From NCBI GenBank assembly GCA_963662155.1, contig OY759263.1, forward strand, positions 1,856,595-1,920,594: 64,000 bases of DNA, written 5' to 3'. Origin of the DNA: Lamellibrachia columna (taxonomy: Eukaryota > Annelida > Polychaeta > Sabellida > Siboglinidae). The notes below the pieces were generated by a model that was given only the letters and a program-made list of their open reading frames with translations, made no database searches and was not told the origin of the DNA. Numbering within the stretch: position 1 is the first letter of the stretch; each line of letters begins with the position of its first letter. A program made the position numbers and the translations under genes. Shown here in pieces: positions 39,408 through 50,035 of this stretch.

Positions 39408-40737
39408 AACAAGATTTAACAAGATTTGCCATCCAAGTCAAAGCCTAGTTGACAAGTGGACAAGGAAGCCATTGGCTTATCGAGAGTCCAACAATGTTAT
39501 CTACGTGTGACCCGCCCTCCTGAGATACGTGACAACCTTCACGCTGCTAGCAGTTACATGATCTACGTGTGACCCGCCCTCCACAAATACGTGACAACCT
39601 TCACGCTGCTAGCAGTTACATGATCTACGTGTTACCCGCCCTCCACAAATACGTGACAACCTTCACGCTGCTAGCAGTTACATAATCTACGTGTAGCTCG
39701 CCCTCCTGAGATACGTGTCAACCTTCACGCTGCTAGCAGTTACATAATCTACGTGTAGCCCTCCCTCCTGAGATACGTGACAACCTTCACGCTGCTAGCA
39801 GTTACATAATCTACGTGTAGCCCTCCCTCCTGAGATACGTGTCAACCTTCTCGCTGCTAGCAGCTACATAATCTACGTGTAGCCCGCCCTCCTGAGATAC
39901 GTGTCAACCTTCACGCTGCTAGCAGTTACATAATCTACGTGTAGCCCTCCCTCCTGAGATACGTGACAACCTTAACGCTGCTAGCAGTTACATAATCTAC
40001 GTGTGACCCGCCCTCCTGAGATACGTGACAACCTTCACGCTGCTAGCAGTTACATAATCTACGTGTTACCCGAACTCCTGAGATACGTGACAACCTTCAC
40101 GCTGCAAGCAGTTACATAATCTACGTGTAGCCCTATCTCCTGAGATACGTGACAACTTTCACGCTGCTAGCAGTTACATAATCTACGTGTGACCCGCCTT
40201 CCTGAGAGACGTGACAACCTTCACGCTGCTAGCAGTTACATAATCTACGTGTAACCCGCCCTCCTGAGATATGTGACAACCTTCACGCTGCTAGCAGTTA
40301 CATAATCTACGTGTAGCCCGCCCTCCTGAGATACGTGACAACCTTCACGCTGCTAGCAGTTACATAATCTACGTGTAACCCGCCCTCCTGAGATACGTGA
40401 CAACGTTCACGCTGCTAGCAGTTACATAATCTAGTTGTAACCCTCCCTCCTGAGATACGTGACGACCCTCACGCTGCTAGCAGTTACATAATCTAGTTGT
40501 AACCCTCCCTCCTGAGATACGTGACGACCCTCACGCTGCTAGCAGTTACATAATCCATAGACAATTTTATTCCATTTATTCATTGTCCTATGTGAGAACG
40601 AGTACTTCCTGAAATCCAATCTACACTGATCTTTTACTAATTTTGCCTCATGTCCTCTAGTTCTACTATCCGTCCTGAGTGAGAAAAAACATATTTATAT
40701 CAATATTTTCATACCAATTCTATATCTAAAAAACTTC
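39408..40737 (-). mobile_element. CR1-like LINE 3' end interrupted by its own minisatellite
   Basis: Read on the minus strand, this is the 3' end of the CR1-like family. Bases 39,408-39,498 are the 3' UTR with two terminal decamers. Bases 40,557-40,737 are the ORF2 C-terminal coding region, which aligns with 51,070-51,250. Between them, the short piece encoding the last residues of ORF2 has been amplified into a 62-bp array (separate entry). The element is 5'-truncated at about 40,737, and the coding part contains small indels. Confidence 0.88.
39499..40556. repeat. 62-bp minisatellite derived from LINE 3' end, ~17 copies
   Basis: Unit ATCTACGTGTGACCCGCCCT, then CCTGAGATACGTGACAACCT, then TCACGCTGCTAGCAGTTACA and TA. 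Starts at 39,499 and 39,561 give the period. The same words occur once in the intact LINE at 51,000-51,080, where CAACCTT and CACGCTGCTAG are separated by 15 bp (GTTTTTAAACATATT) that the repeat unit lacks. Confidence 0.93.
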
Positions 40738-40850
40738 AGTTCTCATTTCAATGTTCATTTCTCATGTCAATGTTCTTGTCATTCTCATTTTAATGTTCAT
40801 TTCAACGTTCATTTCAATGCTCATTTCAATTCTCATTTCAATGCATTAGC
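40738..40850. repeat. ~12-bp degenerate tandem repeat
   Basis: Eight or nine copies of TTCATTTCAATG and variants (TCTCATTTCAATG, TCTCATGTCAATG), starting exactly where the LINE similarity stops. Confidence 0.75.
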
Positions 40851-41242
40851 TGAATAAGGTTGCGTTTTACCATTATATATGAGTTTCTCTTGTTCCTTAA
40901 TAGTGTATAACCTTGTAGTAGAATGTACAATTTAAGTTATATTGTACTCATTGTTCAGCCTGACCAATTTTCAAGTACACTATTATCTTATTACTTAAGG
41001 TTTTCTAACTCTAAAGGTAAATTAATAGATAACTCTCCAATGCTACTGTGAATACTACATCAAGCATTTTGATAAAAAAAAGTTTTCAGTCCTATATATA
41101 TATATATATACATACATACATACACACGTACATACACACATACATATAACTAGTCAAATTGTTTTCACAGATCGATATTTTTAAAGCAAATTTTACCTGT
41201 AATTTTAGTTTGAGTGTGCACATGTATAACAGTGCCTAATTC

Positions 41243-41328
<86 letters not shown>

Positions 41329-42190
41329 GTGCGTGTGTGCGTGCGTGTGTGTGTGGTGTATATATTTTATTATTATTATTTTATTTATATATTTTTTTCA
41401 TGACTATCTCTCACTTTATTTATGCATAATATTTATCTTTGTGTAATTTAATTAATGTTAATTCTTTCGTTATTGGTTACTTGTATATAAATGTACGCAT
41501 TGACCAAATAAATGTTACATTCACATTCAGTCCTGCATTCCTGGAAAGCGCATCAGCATGGTACTAGACAATTTATCTAACATTTCGTGTAGGACCAATG
41601 TCCGATGTATTGTCATCTATAGACTGAATTGATGTTTCCTTTGAGACTACAGTCGCTATTTGTAGACCGTGCCCGCTCAGATCGTAATCACACCAATCTC
41701 TTCATCTCTACTTGGACAACTAGGCTACGAGATCTCCCTCCCCTCGGTCCTAGAAATAATATCGGTTTTCCAGCATCGCCCCTGAATTGTTCGACTCGTT
41801 TAATATAGTTTGGTGGCCATTTTCAAGTTTGTAGTCTAGACTTTAAAGAAAAACCAAAGGCAGTGTTTTGGGTCTTTACACCTATGAGAGCGCCTAAAAA
41901 CTAACCATTTGCAACCATAATGAAGAATATTATGCAAGTGGTTTACTTGGAATATGTTCTAAAAGTGCGAAATTCTGGTATAATGTCAGTTTTCGTGGAG
42001 GCTGACATAATCATCAGTGGTTGCAATGTTGACCAAAAGCGGCGAGCAGCCCTTTAACCCCCAACACAGCTGTGATGTAGGATGTGTGGATCGCGTGTAT
42101 GTTTAACGTGGTTGAGATGTGCAGTTACATTTTTAGTTGCTTTTATATAGGTTTAACACCTTTACACCTGCTTTTATATTGGATTTCCCA
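40851..42190. other. AT-rich stretch with microsatellites
   Basis: Contains (TA)n plus (CATA)n at 41,094-41,145 and a longer (TA)n at 41,243-41,325 followed by a GTGC/GTGT run to 41,355. A dispersed repeat is listed separately at 41,875. No gene was recognised. Confidence 0.6.
41875..42010 (+). repeat. Unclassified dispersed repeat, copy A
   Basis: Shares order and wording with 58,676-58,812: AAAAACTAACCATTTGCAAC, then ...GAATAT, GGTTTACTTGGAATATGTT, AAAAGTG..GA.ATTC.GGT and GAGGCTGACAT. Similarity by eye is moderate (about 70 percent over 135 bp). No coding potential seen; it may be a decayed SINE or MITE. Confidence 0.55.
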
Positions 42191-42194
42191 CCAG

Positions 42195-42283
42195 ATGGCT
42201 GCTTATGTCGTTGAGCCAACGTAATCTAGGCCTTCCTCTTGGCATCTTTCCAGTCATCTTCACAATGGGGAGCATCTTCCATA
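42195..42283 (-). pseudogene. LINE ORF2 C-terminal remnant
   Basis: The minus strand reads KMLPIVKMTGKMPRGRPRLR followed by WLNDISSHL. This resembles the basic RGRPR.RW...I block near the end of many LINE RT proteins. Very short. It abuts the truncated 5' end of the CR1-like copy that starts near 42,308. Confidence 0.5.
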
Positions 42284-42307
42284 TCGACATTTAACCAATT
42301 GGATGAT

Positions 42308-43735
42308 CAGACAAACATACCATTATTTAAAAAGGGTTCGAGAAATAAGTCAGAAAATTACAGACCAGTGAGTTTAACGTCAGTGATTTGTAAATTATTA
42401 GAAAGGTTAATTAAAGACCATATGGTGGACTTCCTCGTTAAGCATAAATTATTAAATTCATCTCAACATGGATTCCTTAAAGCGAGGTCATGCTCAACAA
42501 ATATGGTATGTTTTTTGGAAGAAATCACTAAGTGAATAGACGTGGGATCGCCAGTAGATATTATCTACTGAGATTTTCAGAAAGCTTTTGACAAAGTGCC
42601 ACATCAAAGATTACTACTTAAATTAAAAGCCCGTGGTATCGGGGATAGCATAACTGACTGGATAGAACAATGGCTGACTGACAGAAGACAACGAGTTGTA
42701 GTAGATGGAGAAGTTTCAAATTGGAAATCGGTTTTGAGTGGGGTACCTCAAGGATCAGTATTAGGACCTATGGTATTCTTAATATATATCAATGACTTGG
42801 ACGACAGTATAACAAGTAACGTACTGAAATTTGCAGATGACACAAAACTATTTAGAAAGGTTAATACTGATGGTGATAAACAACATTTACAAAACGATCT
42901 AGACAGATTAGTGAAATGGTCTGAGAAATGGCAGATGTTGTTCAATTTTGGGAAATGTAAATGCCTACATACAGGACATGGGAACTTGGATGTAAACTAT
43001 AAAATGGGAGATACTGTTCTGGGTACTACTGTAAAAGAAAAGGACTTAGGAGTTACAATAAGCGCTGATATGAAAGTTTCAGAGCAGTGTGGTATTGCAG
43101 CTTCAAAGGGTAATCAAATTTTTGGATTGATTAGAAGAAACATAACATACAAGGGAAAAAAGTTAATTATACCTGTTTATAAAGCAATAGTTAGACCTCA
43201 TTTAGAATACTGTATACAAGCATGGAGACCATATCGTAAGAAGGATATAGATATGCTTGAACTCATACAAAGGAGAGCAACTAAAATGATTCCAGAACTA
43301 AGAGACCTTAGTTATGAAGAACGCCTGAAGGAATGTGGTTTAACAACTCTAGAGACAAGGAGGTTAAGAGGAGATCAGATTGAAGTTTTTAAGATATTGA
43401 AAATATTGATAAAAATATGTTTTTCTCACTCAAGAAGGATAGCAGAACTTGAGGACATGAAGTAAAATTAGTAAAGGAACAATGTAGATTGGACATAAGG
43501 AAGCACTCGTTCTCACAGAGGACAATAAATGAATGGAACAAATTGTCTACAGATTGTGTAACTGCTAGCAGCGTGAATATGTTTAAAAACAAGGTTGACA
43601 CATATCTCAGGAGGGCGGGTTATAAGTAGATGAACATTGTTGGACTCTCGATAAGCCAATGGCTTCCTTGTCCACTTGCCATCTGGGCCTTTGGCTTGGA
43701 TGGCAAATCTTGTTAAATCTTGTTAAATAACCTAC
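42308..43735 (+). pseudogene. CR1-like LINE, 5'-truncated copy with RT domain
   Basis: Similarity begins inside the RT domain (IPLFKKGSRNKSENYRPVSL) and runs through DFQKAFDKVPHQRLLLKLKA, GVPQGSVLGPMVFLIYINDL, catalytic-type FADDTKLF, KWQMLFNFGKCKCLHTGHGN and GLIRRNITYKGKKLIIPVYK to the C-terminus. The 3' UTR ends at about 43,735 with two TCTTGTTAAA decamers. Lesions are TGA stops at 42,533 and 42,569 and a 10-bp deletion near 43,400 (the AATGGGTATG of other copies) that shifts the frame. The 870-bp open piece 42,596-43,465 is otherwise well kept, so this copy is fairly young. Confidence 0.92.
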
Positions 43736-43934
43736 TGCTCTTCCGCTCACAGCTTTCGTGTTCCCTTAGTACCAGCATTATCTTTGAAGATATTATCTGT
43801 CTTGGCACCAGTATATAAGTAACAGATTAAAAGATTTAAAGATCAAAGTCGAGCTGGGTGGACGGCAGACATGTGTGTGTGTGTAAACATGCAGGTGCCT
43901 AGGCTTCACGAGAAAGACAATATATCACGAACAA

Positions 43935-44185
43935 CAAAAGTGCAGTTCTTGAGGGTTTGAAAATGGTTGCGAAACATGGACTCTCACTACTGAACTTGAA
44001 AGACAAATCCAAGCGATGGAAACGCGTTGTTGTCGCTACGTTTTGCGCATATACAGACCACATCACCAACAAAGAAGTCTTAACGTGACATAATAATGAT
44101 CGATCAGGTCAGTATGAAAACTTCTGACTGTGGTGAGAAAATGTAAACTGACTCACAGACTGCAGCGGATGGATATTGTTTGACA
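43935..44185 (+). pseudogene. Second LINE family, RT C-terminal remnant
   Basis: Bases 43,968 onward read CETWTLTTELERQIQAMETR then CCRYVLRIYRPHH, the well-known ETWTLT...RIQA.E.RC.R block C-terminal to the RT core of RTE-like LINEs. After a frame change TVVRKCKLTH follows near 44,130. Several frame breaks. It lies just downstream of the CR1-like copy. Confidence 0.7.
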
Positions 44186-44234
44186 TGTAATCCACACCTA
44201 CGTGACCTCAGTGTGGGATCGTGGCTTCACGTAG

Positions 44235-44385
44235 TAATTAAATGCTAAGGCTAATTTGGAAAAATATCGCATATAAGAAGAAACAGTTAATTATGCATCT
44301 GTGCAAAGCAGTAATTAGGCCTTATCTGGAATATTGCCTACAAGCACGGATACCACATCGCAAGAAGAACATAGATAAACATAAT
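44235..44385 (+). pseudogene. Diverged CR1-like LINE fragment
   Basis: Translation MLRLIWKNIAYKKKQLIMHL followed by CKAVIRPYLEYCLQARIPHR aligns with GLIRRNITYKGKKLIIPVYK and AIVRPHLEYCIQAWRPYRK of the 42.3-kb copy. It is clearly older than that copy and limited to about 50 codons. Confidence 0.75.
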
Positions 44386-44389
44386 ACAA

Positions 44390-45129
44390 TGAACCTGACA
44401 TTTACGCTGTAATCGAGATACTAGAGAACCCACATATATAGACGTCACGTGTTCGCAACATTCGCTGATACAGGGGACAGACCACAGTAGAGAATTGCAT
44501 TGGTGGGCATGTTAACGTTTTGTCTGATTATAAGAAGACCTGACCATAAAAAATTCTGAAACTTTTTCACAGCAACTGCCATCATCTCACTGACGTGCTC
44601 ACCAGCTTTTATCAAAATCACATACCTCCAGCTCTTTTAAAACGCCCCCACGTGCGATGCCCATAAATATTTAAAAAAAATAGCCATGTATTTATGCACC
44701 CACGTGGCTTATAGGAGAAAAATTCCCATAAATCCATGCGCCAGTTAAACTCTAAAAAAATGCACTTTTCAAACAAACTTGTGAATATTCCTGCTTAAAG
44801 GCACTCACGTCACATAATATGAATTTATTAAGTTCCCATTTCACAATTTCATACGCCCTACATTCGTGAAACAATAAACAGGAAGGTCAACTGTGGTCTT
44901 ACCCCTACAATAATTTCATGGAGTGTTTGTGAGTGGTGGCGCCATCAGCTGATCAAGATAGTTAGCAGGAACAATGATTTCTACAAAATTTTCACCAGCA
45001 CATTGCGTTAACATAATATTGTGGGCGTCAATAAGGCAGTTCTTAAATGACGTCATTCGATTTTACCCCTTGCCCGCTGATTGGCTAGAGCCTTTTTGGG
45101 AATCCCCGTGCGGACATTCGCGAGGGAAA
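44390..45129. other. No gene recognised; presumed upstream region of SAP gene
   Basis: AT-rich sequence becoming less AT-rich near 44,930-45,120 (GGTGGCGCCATCAGCTGATC). It may hold the promoter and 5' UTR of the SAP-domain gene, but no TATA box or other element is convincing. Confidence 0.4.
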
Positions 45130-45296
45130 ATGGCTTCAAACATAATGGATAGCGTTGTTGAATTGACCGTGAATGATGTGCCTGGTGCAGCGTTTATGTA
45201 CAGTGACATCGAAAAGCATAGCGTTCTGCAGTTACGCCGATGGTTAGAGTGTCGAGGAATGAAAAGATCCGGAACGAAGTCGCTTTTGTTGGAGAG
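45130..45296 (+). CDS. SAP-domain protein, first coding exon (partial gene)
   Basis: From the ATG at 45,130 (context GAAAATGG, with A at -3) the frame encodes 55 complete codons plus two bases. After an acidic lead (SVVELTVNDVPGAAFMYSDI) it contains a SAP motif, with the core LRRWLECRGM, then KRSGTKSLLLER. SAP is a short helix-extended-helix DNA-binding fold with a L..WL..RG....G.K..L..R pattern, all of which is visible. The exon ends AG|GTATGC at 45,296/45,297, a good splice donor in phase 2. The frame extends upstream to 44,974, but the ATG at 45,130 has the better context. Downstream exons are not seen here. SAP domains at this position are common in invertebrate proteins that also carry SWIM or YqaJ-nuclease domains, often derived from mobile elements. 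That link is only a guess. Confidence 0.65.
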
Positions 45297-45518
45297 GTAT
45301 GCATGTGTTTTATACGCCTATTCATCATGATGTAATGAATTATCGCTCTGTCCTAATAATGCTTATACGACTACTTTTTTGTAACCGCGCCGTGTCAACT
45401 TGTGGATTTTAGTTAAATTTGTCTGATATTCAGTAAAATAGTGAGCCACGTTACATAAACATCAAAGTATAACGTGTGGAAACTTACAATAATAATAGTG
45501 CAGCTGTAAGCTACCTCT

Positions 45519-45550
<32 letters not shown>

Positions 45551-46030
45551 TGCGTGTGTAAAGCTTATAGCTTTCTGACAGCAAAATTGCCATATTCCAC
45601 GCATGGGCGGATCCAGGGGTGTCCATCACGTGCCCCAGGGGTGTCCATCACGTGCCTCGGGTGTCCATCACCGTGCATCACGTGCCCCGGGGCACAACCT
45701 TTATTTTTGCCGGATTTATTTTATCAAGTCAAACATAGTTGTCGAGACACAGCGAAGTGACGTCCTCCTGGACTGGATCCTCAGTTGACGACAGTTGTTG
45801 CGCACAAAGTATAGACACTGCCACTAGTACGACCATTTGTCCCCAGTCGATCTGGTTTACTCCACATTCCATTATAGGTTTACACACAACTTCAGCCTAT
45901 ATGTTACTGTGCGCGAAAAACACCATGAAACCACCTCGGTGAGTCCCTGGCCGACGCTCCCCGCGGTGTGGTTCTGGTGAAGGACTTGGCGACACAAAAG
46001 AATAATGCCCTGCAGGCCTCGTCTATTTTA
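45297..46030. other. Presumed intron of SAP gene, with short repeats
   Basis: Holds a GTGT/GCGT microsatellite (45,518-45,557) and the 45.6-kb repeats listed separately. No exon recognised. Confidence 0.4.
45602..45692 (+). repeat. Transposon-end-like motif plus ~22-bp repeats
   Basis: CATGGGCGGATCCAGGGGTG opens a run of three or four copies of GGGGTGTCCATCACGTGCC. The motif GGGCGGATCCAG is typical of some hAT and other DNA transposon ends. It occurs in inverted orientation at 55,562-55,575. Confidence 0.5.
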
Positions 46031-46034
46031 TATT

Positions 46035-46262
46035 ATTCCATTTCGCTGCCTGTGTCCATTTCGCTGCCTCTATCCATTTTGCTGCCTGTGTCCATTTCGC
46101 TGTTTGTGTCCATTTTGATGTAGGTGTTCATTTCACTGCAAGTGTCCATTTTGCTGCTTGTATCCATTTCGCTGTATGTGTCCATTTCGCTGTATGTGTC
46201 CATTTCGCTGCCTGTATCCATTTTGCTGCCTGTGTCCATTTCGCTGTCTGTGTCCATTTCAC
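46035..46262. repeat. 18-bp tandem repeat, ~12 copies
   Basis: Unit TGTCCATTTCGCTGCCTG with CGC/TGC/GAT and CCTG/CTTG/TATG variants. The minus strand stays open as a six-residue MDTGSE repeat. Confidence 0.92.
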
Positions 46263-46479
46263 GTTTCATACCTTATTCGGTAAAAAGTGGATATTACAGG
46301 TAAAATTAACTGATGTATATTTGAACTTTTTAAAATAATTTTCTTTGTTACAGATGCGTGAGATTTCATACCTTTACCGGGAGCTCGTTTGTAAAACTGT
46401 GAGTCTCGCGGCTTATGTGTGAGAGTTGATAGATATGTGTACATATCTAAACCAACACTTATTCATGCTATTTGGTAAA

Positions 46480-46557
46480 TATATCATATATATATAATAT
46501 ATATATATATTATATATATATATCTATATATATATATAAACCACGAGACTCAGTTTT

Positions 46558-46589
<32 letters not shown>

Positions 46590-46609
46590 GCATATATATA
46601 TATATATGC

Positions 46610-46677
<68 letters not shown>

Positions 46678-46756
46678 ATATATATATATATATGCATATA
46701 TATATACATATATATACATATATATATATACATATAAATATATATATATATTTATG
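46480..46756. repeat. (TA)n / TATACA microsatellite
   Basis: About 275 bp of TA dinucleotides broken by GCATA, CATA and a short ACCACGAGACTCAG island at 46,541-46,555. Confidence 0.95.
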
Positions 46757-47035
46757 CAATAACCAACGCAAGTCTGATGTAGTAGAGAATAGAAACGGGC
46801 CAAATAAATGACGTTTTTATTGCAAAGTGGACTGCTTATCACGCAGCCACTTTGGGAAGAACATTAACAGGAATGTGAGCTCCTCAAAGCAAACCAGACA
46901 GGAACTGAACACATGTACAGCCCCGTCAGGCAAGTTTCTCAGAGCCCACATTCCTACAAGCATGACGATAACATATATACATCAAGAAGTCGTCATGAAC
47001 ATGTAATGCAAAGAATACAGACATTCCACCACCAA
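46757..47035. other. No recognisable feature
   Basis: Mixed sequence, no gene or transposon recognised. Confidence 0.5.
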
Positions 47036-47038
47036 TAC

Positions 47039-47075
<37 letters not shown>

Positions 47076-47076
47076 C
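47036..47076. repeat. (TA)n microsatellite
   Basis: About 40 bp of TA with one CATA break. It may be the insertion site of the adjacent GGCCCG-rich element. Confidence 0.9.
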
Positions 47077-47855
47077 ACGGGCCTATTATTTGAGCCCAAG
47101 CTCGGCCCGCAATTAGCAGTTAAAATCCAGGCCCGGCCCAGAATCGCAAAAATTCATCAAGCCCAGCTCGGCCCAGGCCCACAAACTAGAATTTAGGCCC
47201 AGGGCCGGCCATGCCCGGCCCGGTCCTGCAAGCCTGCGGCCAGCTAAATTTAAAAAAGATAAACCTATTATCTTATAATAAAAATGAAACATAAATAAAC
47301 TGTAATATATACGTATTGTTTTATTAAATAACAGTCAACAAACATTAATATTGATATTTCAATTCCATGCCATCCACTGGCACTGCAAGCAGGCCTGCAG
47401 TCACTAGCCTGAGACACATCAGGTTCAGACGTGTGAATTAGTACAAGTGGGAATGAGTCTGTACAGGGGAAATTGTAGCCACTAAACTACCAACTGGTGT
47501 GGGCACTGGGCAGTGGGCAGGTCATTCATGCAGACAAGATTTGGAGGGAAGACCTAGAAAATAGAATGTCCACTGGTAGGGTCAAAGGTTGATAAGTTGA
47601 TGTTTAATCATAGCTTGATTGCCTCTGCAAATATGTCTAAAGTAAACATTTGGGGCTGGCTACTTCCAGCAAGTGAACCATTATATATATATGCAAAAGG
47701 CTGCATTGATTCCAAAAATATGCATCTGGCTCAAACCCACAAAATGTAAATCCAAGCCCGGCCCAGCACGAAAAATTTAGTAGAGGCCCAGCCAGGCCCA
47801 CGGGCAGCGGGCCAGGCTTGGGCCCAAAGCCCGGTCGGTGTAGGGCACTAATATA
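47077..47855. mobile_element. Candidate non-autonomous DNA transposon with GGCCCG-rich ends
   Basis: The left end contains TTTGAGCCCAAGCTCGGCCC (about 47,090). The reverse complement of the right end contains TTTGGGCCCAAGCCTGGCCC (about 47,820), an inverted pair with few mismatches. Both ends carry further copies of CCCGGCCCA and AGGCCCA. Such GGCCCG-rich subterminal repeats are known from hAT elements. The interior (about 47,250-47,690) has no transposase. Both flanks are TA-rich (ATATATAC on each side), which could be a target duplication or chance. Confidence 0.6.
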
Positions 47856-47876
47856 TACAGTAAGCCCACCAGAGGC

Positions 47877-47880
<4 letters not shown>

Positions 47881-47933
<53 letters not shown>

Positions 47934-47940
47934 TGCGTGC

Positions 47941-47979
<39 letters not shown>

Positions 47980-48038
47980 AATATACAGTGAGCCCACTGC
48001 CTCACTTTGCCATGTAAATAAATGAGGCTTTCTCACGA
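47881..48038. repeat. (GT)n with (GTGC)n core
   Basis: GT run with a GCGT core. The segment ATATACAGTRAGCCCAC occurs on both sides (47,861 and 47,983), so the microsatellite sits within a small direct duplication. Confidence 0.9.
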
Positions 48039-48185
48039 CAATTCTCCCCTCACGAGAGCCACCGCCACAGGGCCATTGCACTTTTGCACGGCACCCCTCT
48101 AACAAGAGGGGTGCTGTGAGTGCGTACGTGCGTGTATCCTATGGACATTTGGATATCATATGTCATATCCTGTTACCTGGGGCTG
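48039..48185. other. No recognisable feature
   Basis: Short stretch, no signature seen. Confidence 0.5.
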
Positions 48186-48309
48186 GGGAGCGTTTCACTA
48201 AGACAGTCTAAGAGCTCATAAGGAAACCCCTCATAACACAGAATCCATCATAGAATTTTAAGAGCGTTTTTAAAATGCGTTTCACTAAGATGCTCGTAAA
48301 AATCCATCA

Positions 48310-49560
48310 TAAGTTAAATAGCGATATTTCCATCATAAGTCAAAGGGCAATATTTCCATCATAAGCCAAAAGGCGATATTTCCATCACAAGCTGAGGAGC
48401 AAAAATTTTTATCCTAAAGCACGGCTATTTGATCACTGAGGATATTATTTCGATGTCACACTGACGGAAATGTGGAAGTAATTTGACAGTTGCCAATAAC
48501 AATGACGATGAGAAAATCTCTAAATGGATCAGATTTGTGCATGTCTAGTGTTGCAAATGTTAGTATTTATTTGTGATGTATACTTGTATACAGTTTAGAT
48601 TGCTAAAAAGCGATTGAAGTGACTGACGCCGAGTTGTATCCATTTTACTGTAACCGAGACGACATCTGAAAAGAACACAGACGACATGGGGACTGATTTT
48701 ATGTGTCGGTTATGCAAACACTACCTTGTCCAACTTATTTAATACATATTGTACATGTATGTGGGTATGTGTATATTTGTTTTATTTAGAATACCCACTT
48801 TACAGTTTGAGCAGAGACAATTGCAATAACTATGTCTATGTATAGTTACCGGTGCAGTTTTCGAGCCACTCCAGTTTTCGACCCATTGAAATCTCGCATG
48901 ATATCACGTTAGAGACGTCACAGCGTCTGTTTACGACAATAACGATACAGAATCTTGTTTGAGCAAAATATATTTTGATATATAATATAACATGGAACAC
49001 GTTTATGATATACATACCTTGATAAAAACCGACGTTGCATGCTTACCAGACATTATTATTGAGTGTCTGCTGACGCATGTCTCGTTCTTGGCCACGTGAC
49101 AATAATAGTCCTTTTTGTGGTAGATGTATGGCAAGCCAGTCTTGTCATAAAAGTAGGGATAATTAAAATGTGTTAAATTTACGAGAAAAAATGTACTACA
49201 TTAACGTTATATATTCAATGCAAGTATATGTGTATGTGTTTTATAAAGCGCTATGTCAAGCCTGGTTGTTATAAAAAGTTGAAATCATTGGAACAAAATG
49301 GTAAAATGAAAAAAAATTGTCTGTACGGCTTGTCATAAATATAGGTTGAATTCCGCCGGTTTCCTCGACTCGCGCGATATGGTTCAGACGTTCAATATTC
49401 GTAAGTTTCTCACTCAAAACAACTGTTTTAATAATTTGTTTGCATTGAATAAATGAAGTAGCTGTTGCTGATTTGGTATCAATTTTCTTGCTGCTGGACA
49501 ACCATAGAAGCCGAGTAACACATACAAAATATATAAATCACAAAATATATAAATCACATG
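48310..49560. other. Interior of Harbinger element, no exon recognised
   Basis: Includes three copies of a ~29-bp motif around GCGATATTTCCATCATAAG (48,322-48,392). The transposase C-terminus (second catalytic Asp and Glu regions) should lie in this interval on the minus strand but was not recognised. The open frame 49,256-49,501 (minus) has no family match. Confidence 0.45.
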
Positions 49561-49661
49561 TTATTTGGGGAGACCCTGCCCTAGTCTAGATAGGTTTTTA
49601 AATTGCGTAATTAGTGCAATTGTTTCTTTCAATACTGTAGGGCAGTAGTCTCCCCAAATAA
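49561..49661. mobile_element. ~100-bp hairpin (MITE-like) element
   Basis: Arm TTATTTGGGGAGACCCTGCC plus CTA (49,561-49,583) is inverted at 49,638-49,661 with a one-base indel, around a 54-bp loop. It looks like a miniature inverted-repeat insertion. Confidence 0.7.
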
Positions 49662-49705
49662 ATATTTCTTGTGTAAATTACTAACAGTTGTGGGGCATAT
49701 TTTAC

Positions 49706-49789
49706 CTGAATCGTGACTTTAGCACTCCAATGCATCACTCAACAGTTGACATCCATATCCCGAATGATGAGGTCGCTGTCACATGTCAC
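49706..49789 (-). pseudogene. Harbinger transposase exon (broken)
   Basis: On the minus strand an acceptor TTATAG precedes GTGACATGTGACAGCGACCT, which reads VTCDSDLIIRDMDVNC in the frame left open by the exon at 50,350-50,506 (donor phase 0). A TGA follows at 49,741-49,739 where a Trp is usual, and after a one-base shift the conserved S-H-D-S stretch appears. A possible donor CAG|GTAAAA ends the piece. The order SINV(M)-V-CD-DL...HDS is that of PIF/Harbinger transposases. Confidence 0.6.
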
Positions 49790-49904
49790 CTATAAATAAT
49801 TATGCACGTGTTACTGCTTATTCCCAAATGGAAGATGGGGCACCAGTTTTGATTATTGCATTATTACATGTATGCATGTGTGTATGTGTCCATGACTATT
49901 ACAA

Positions 49905-50035
49905 ATAAATATATATATATATATATATTATGATACACCCGGTAATAGTTATAGACACACAAACACACAACTATATATGTATGTGTGTGTGTATATATAA
50001 ATATATATATGTATATATATATATATATATATAAA
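49905..50035. repeat. (TA)n and (GT/TATA) microsatellites
   Basis: Two TA runs (49,907-49,930 and 50,002-50,033) around ATACACCCGGTAATAG and a short GT run. Confidence 0.9.

Noticed and set aside
49256..49501. 81-codon minus-strand frame as the transposase C-terminus
   Set aside because: It lacks the GDSGY and VE..FG.LK blocks expected of Harbinger transposases.
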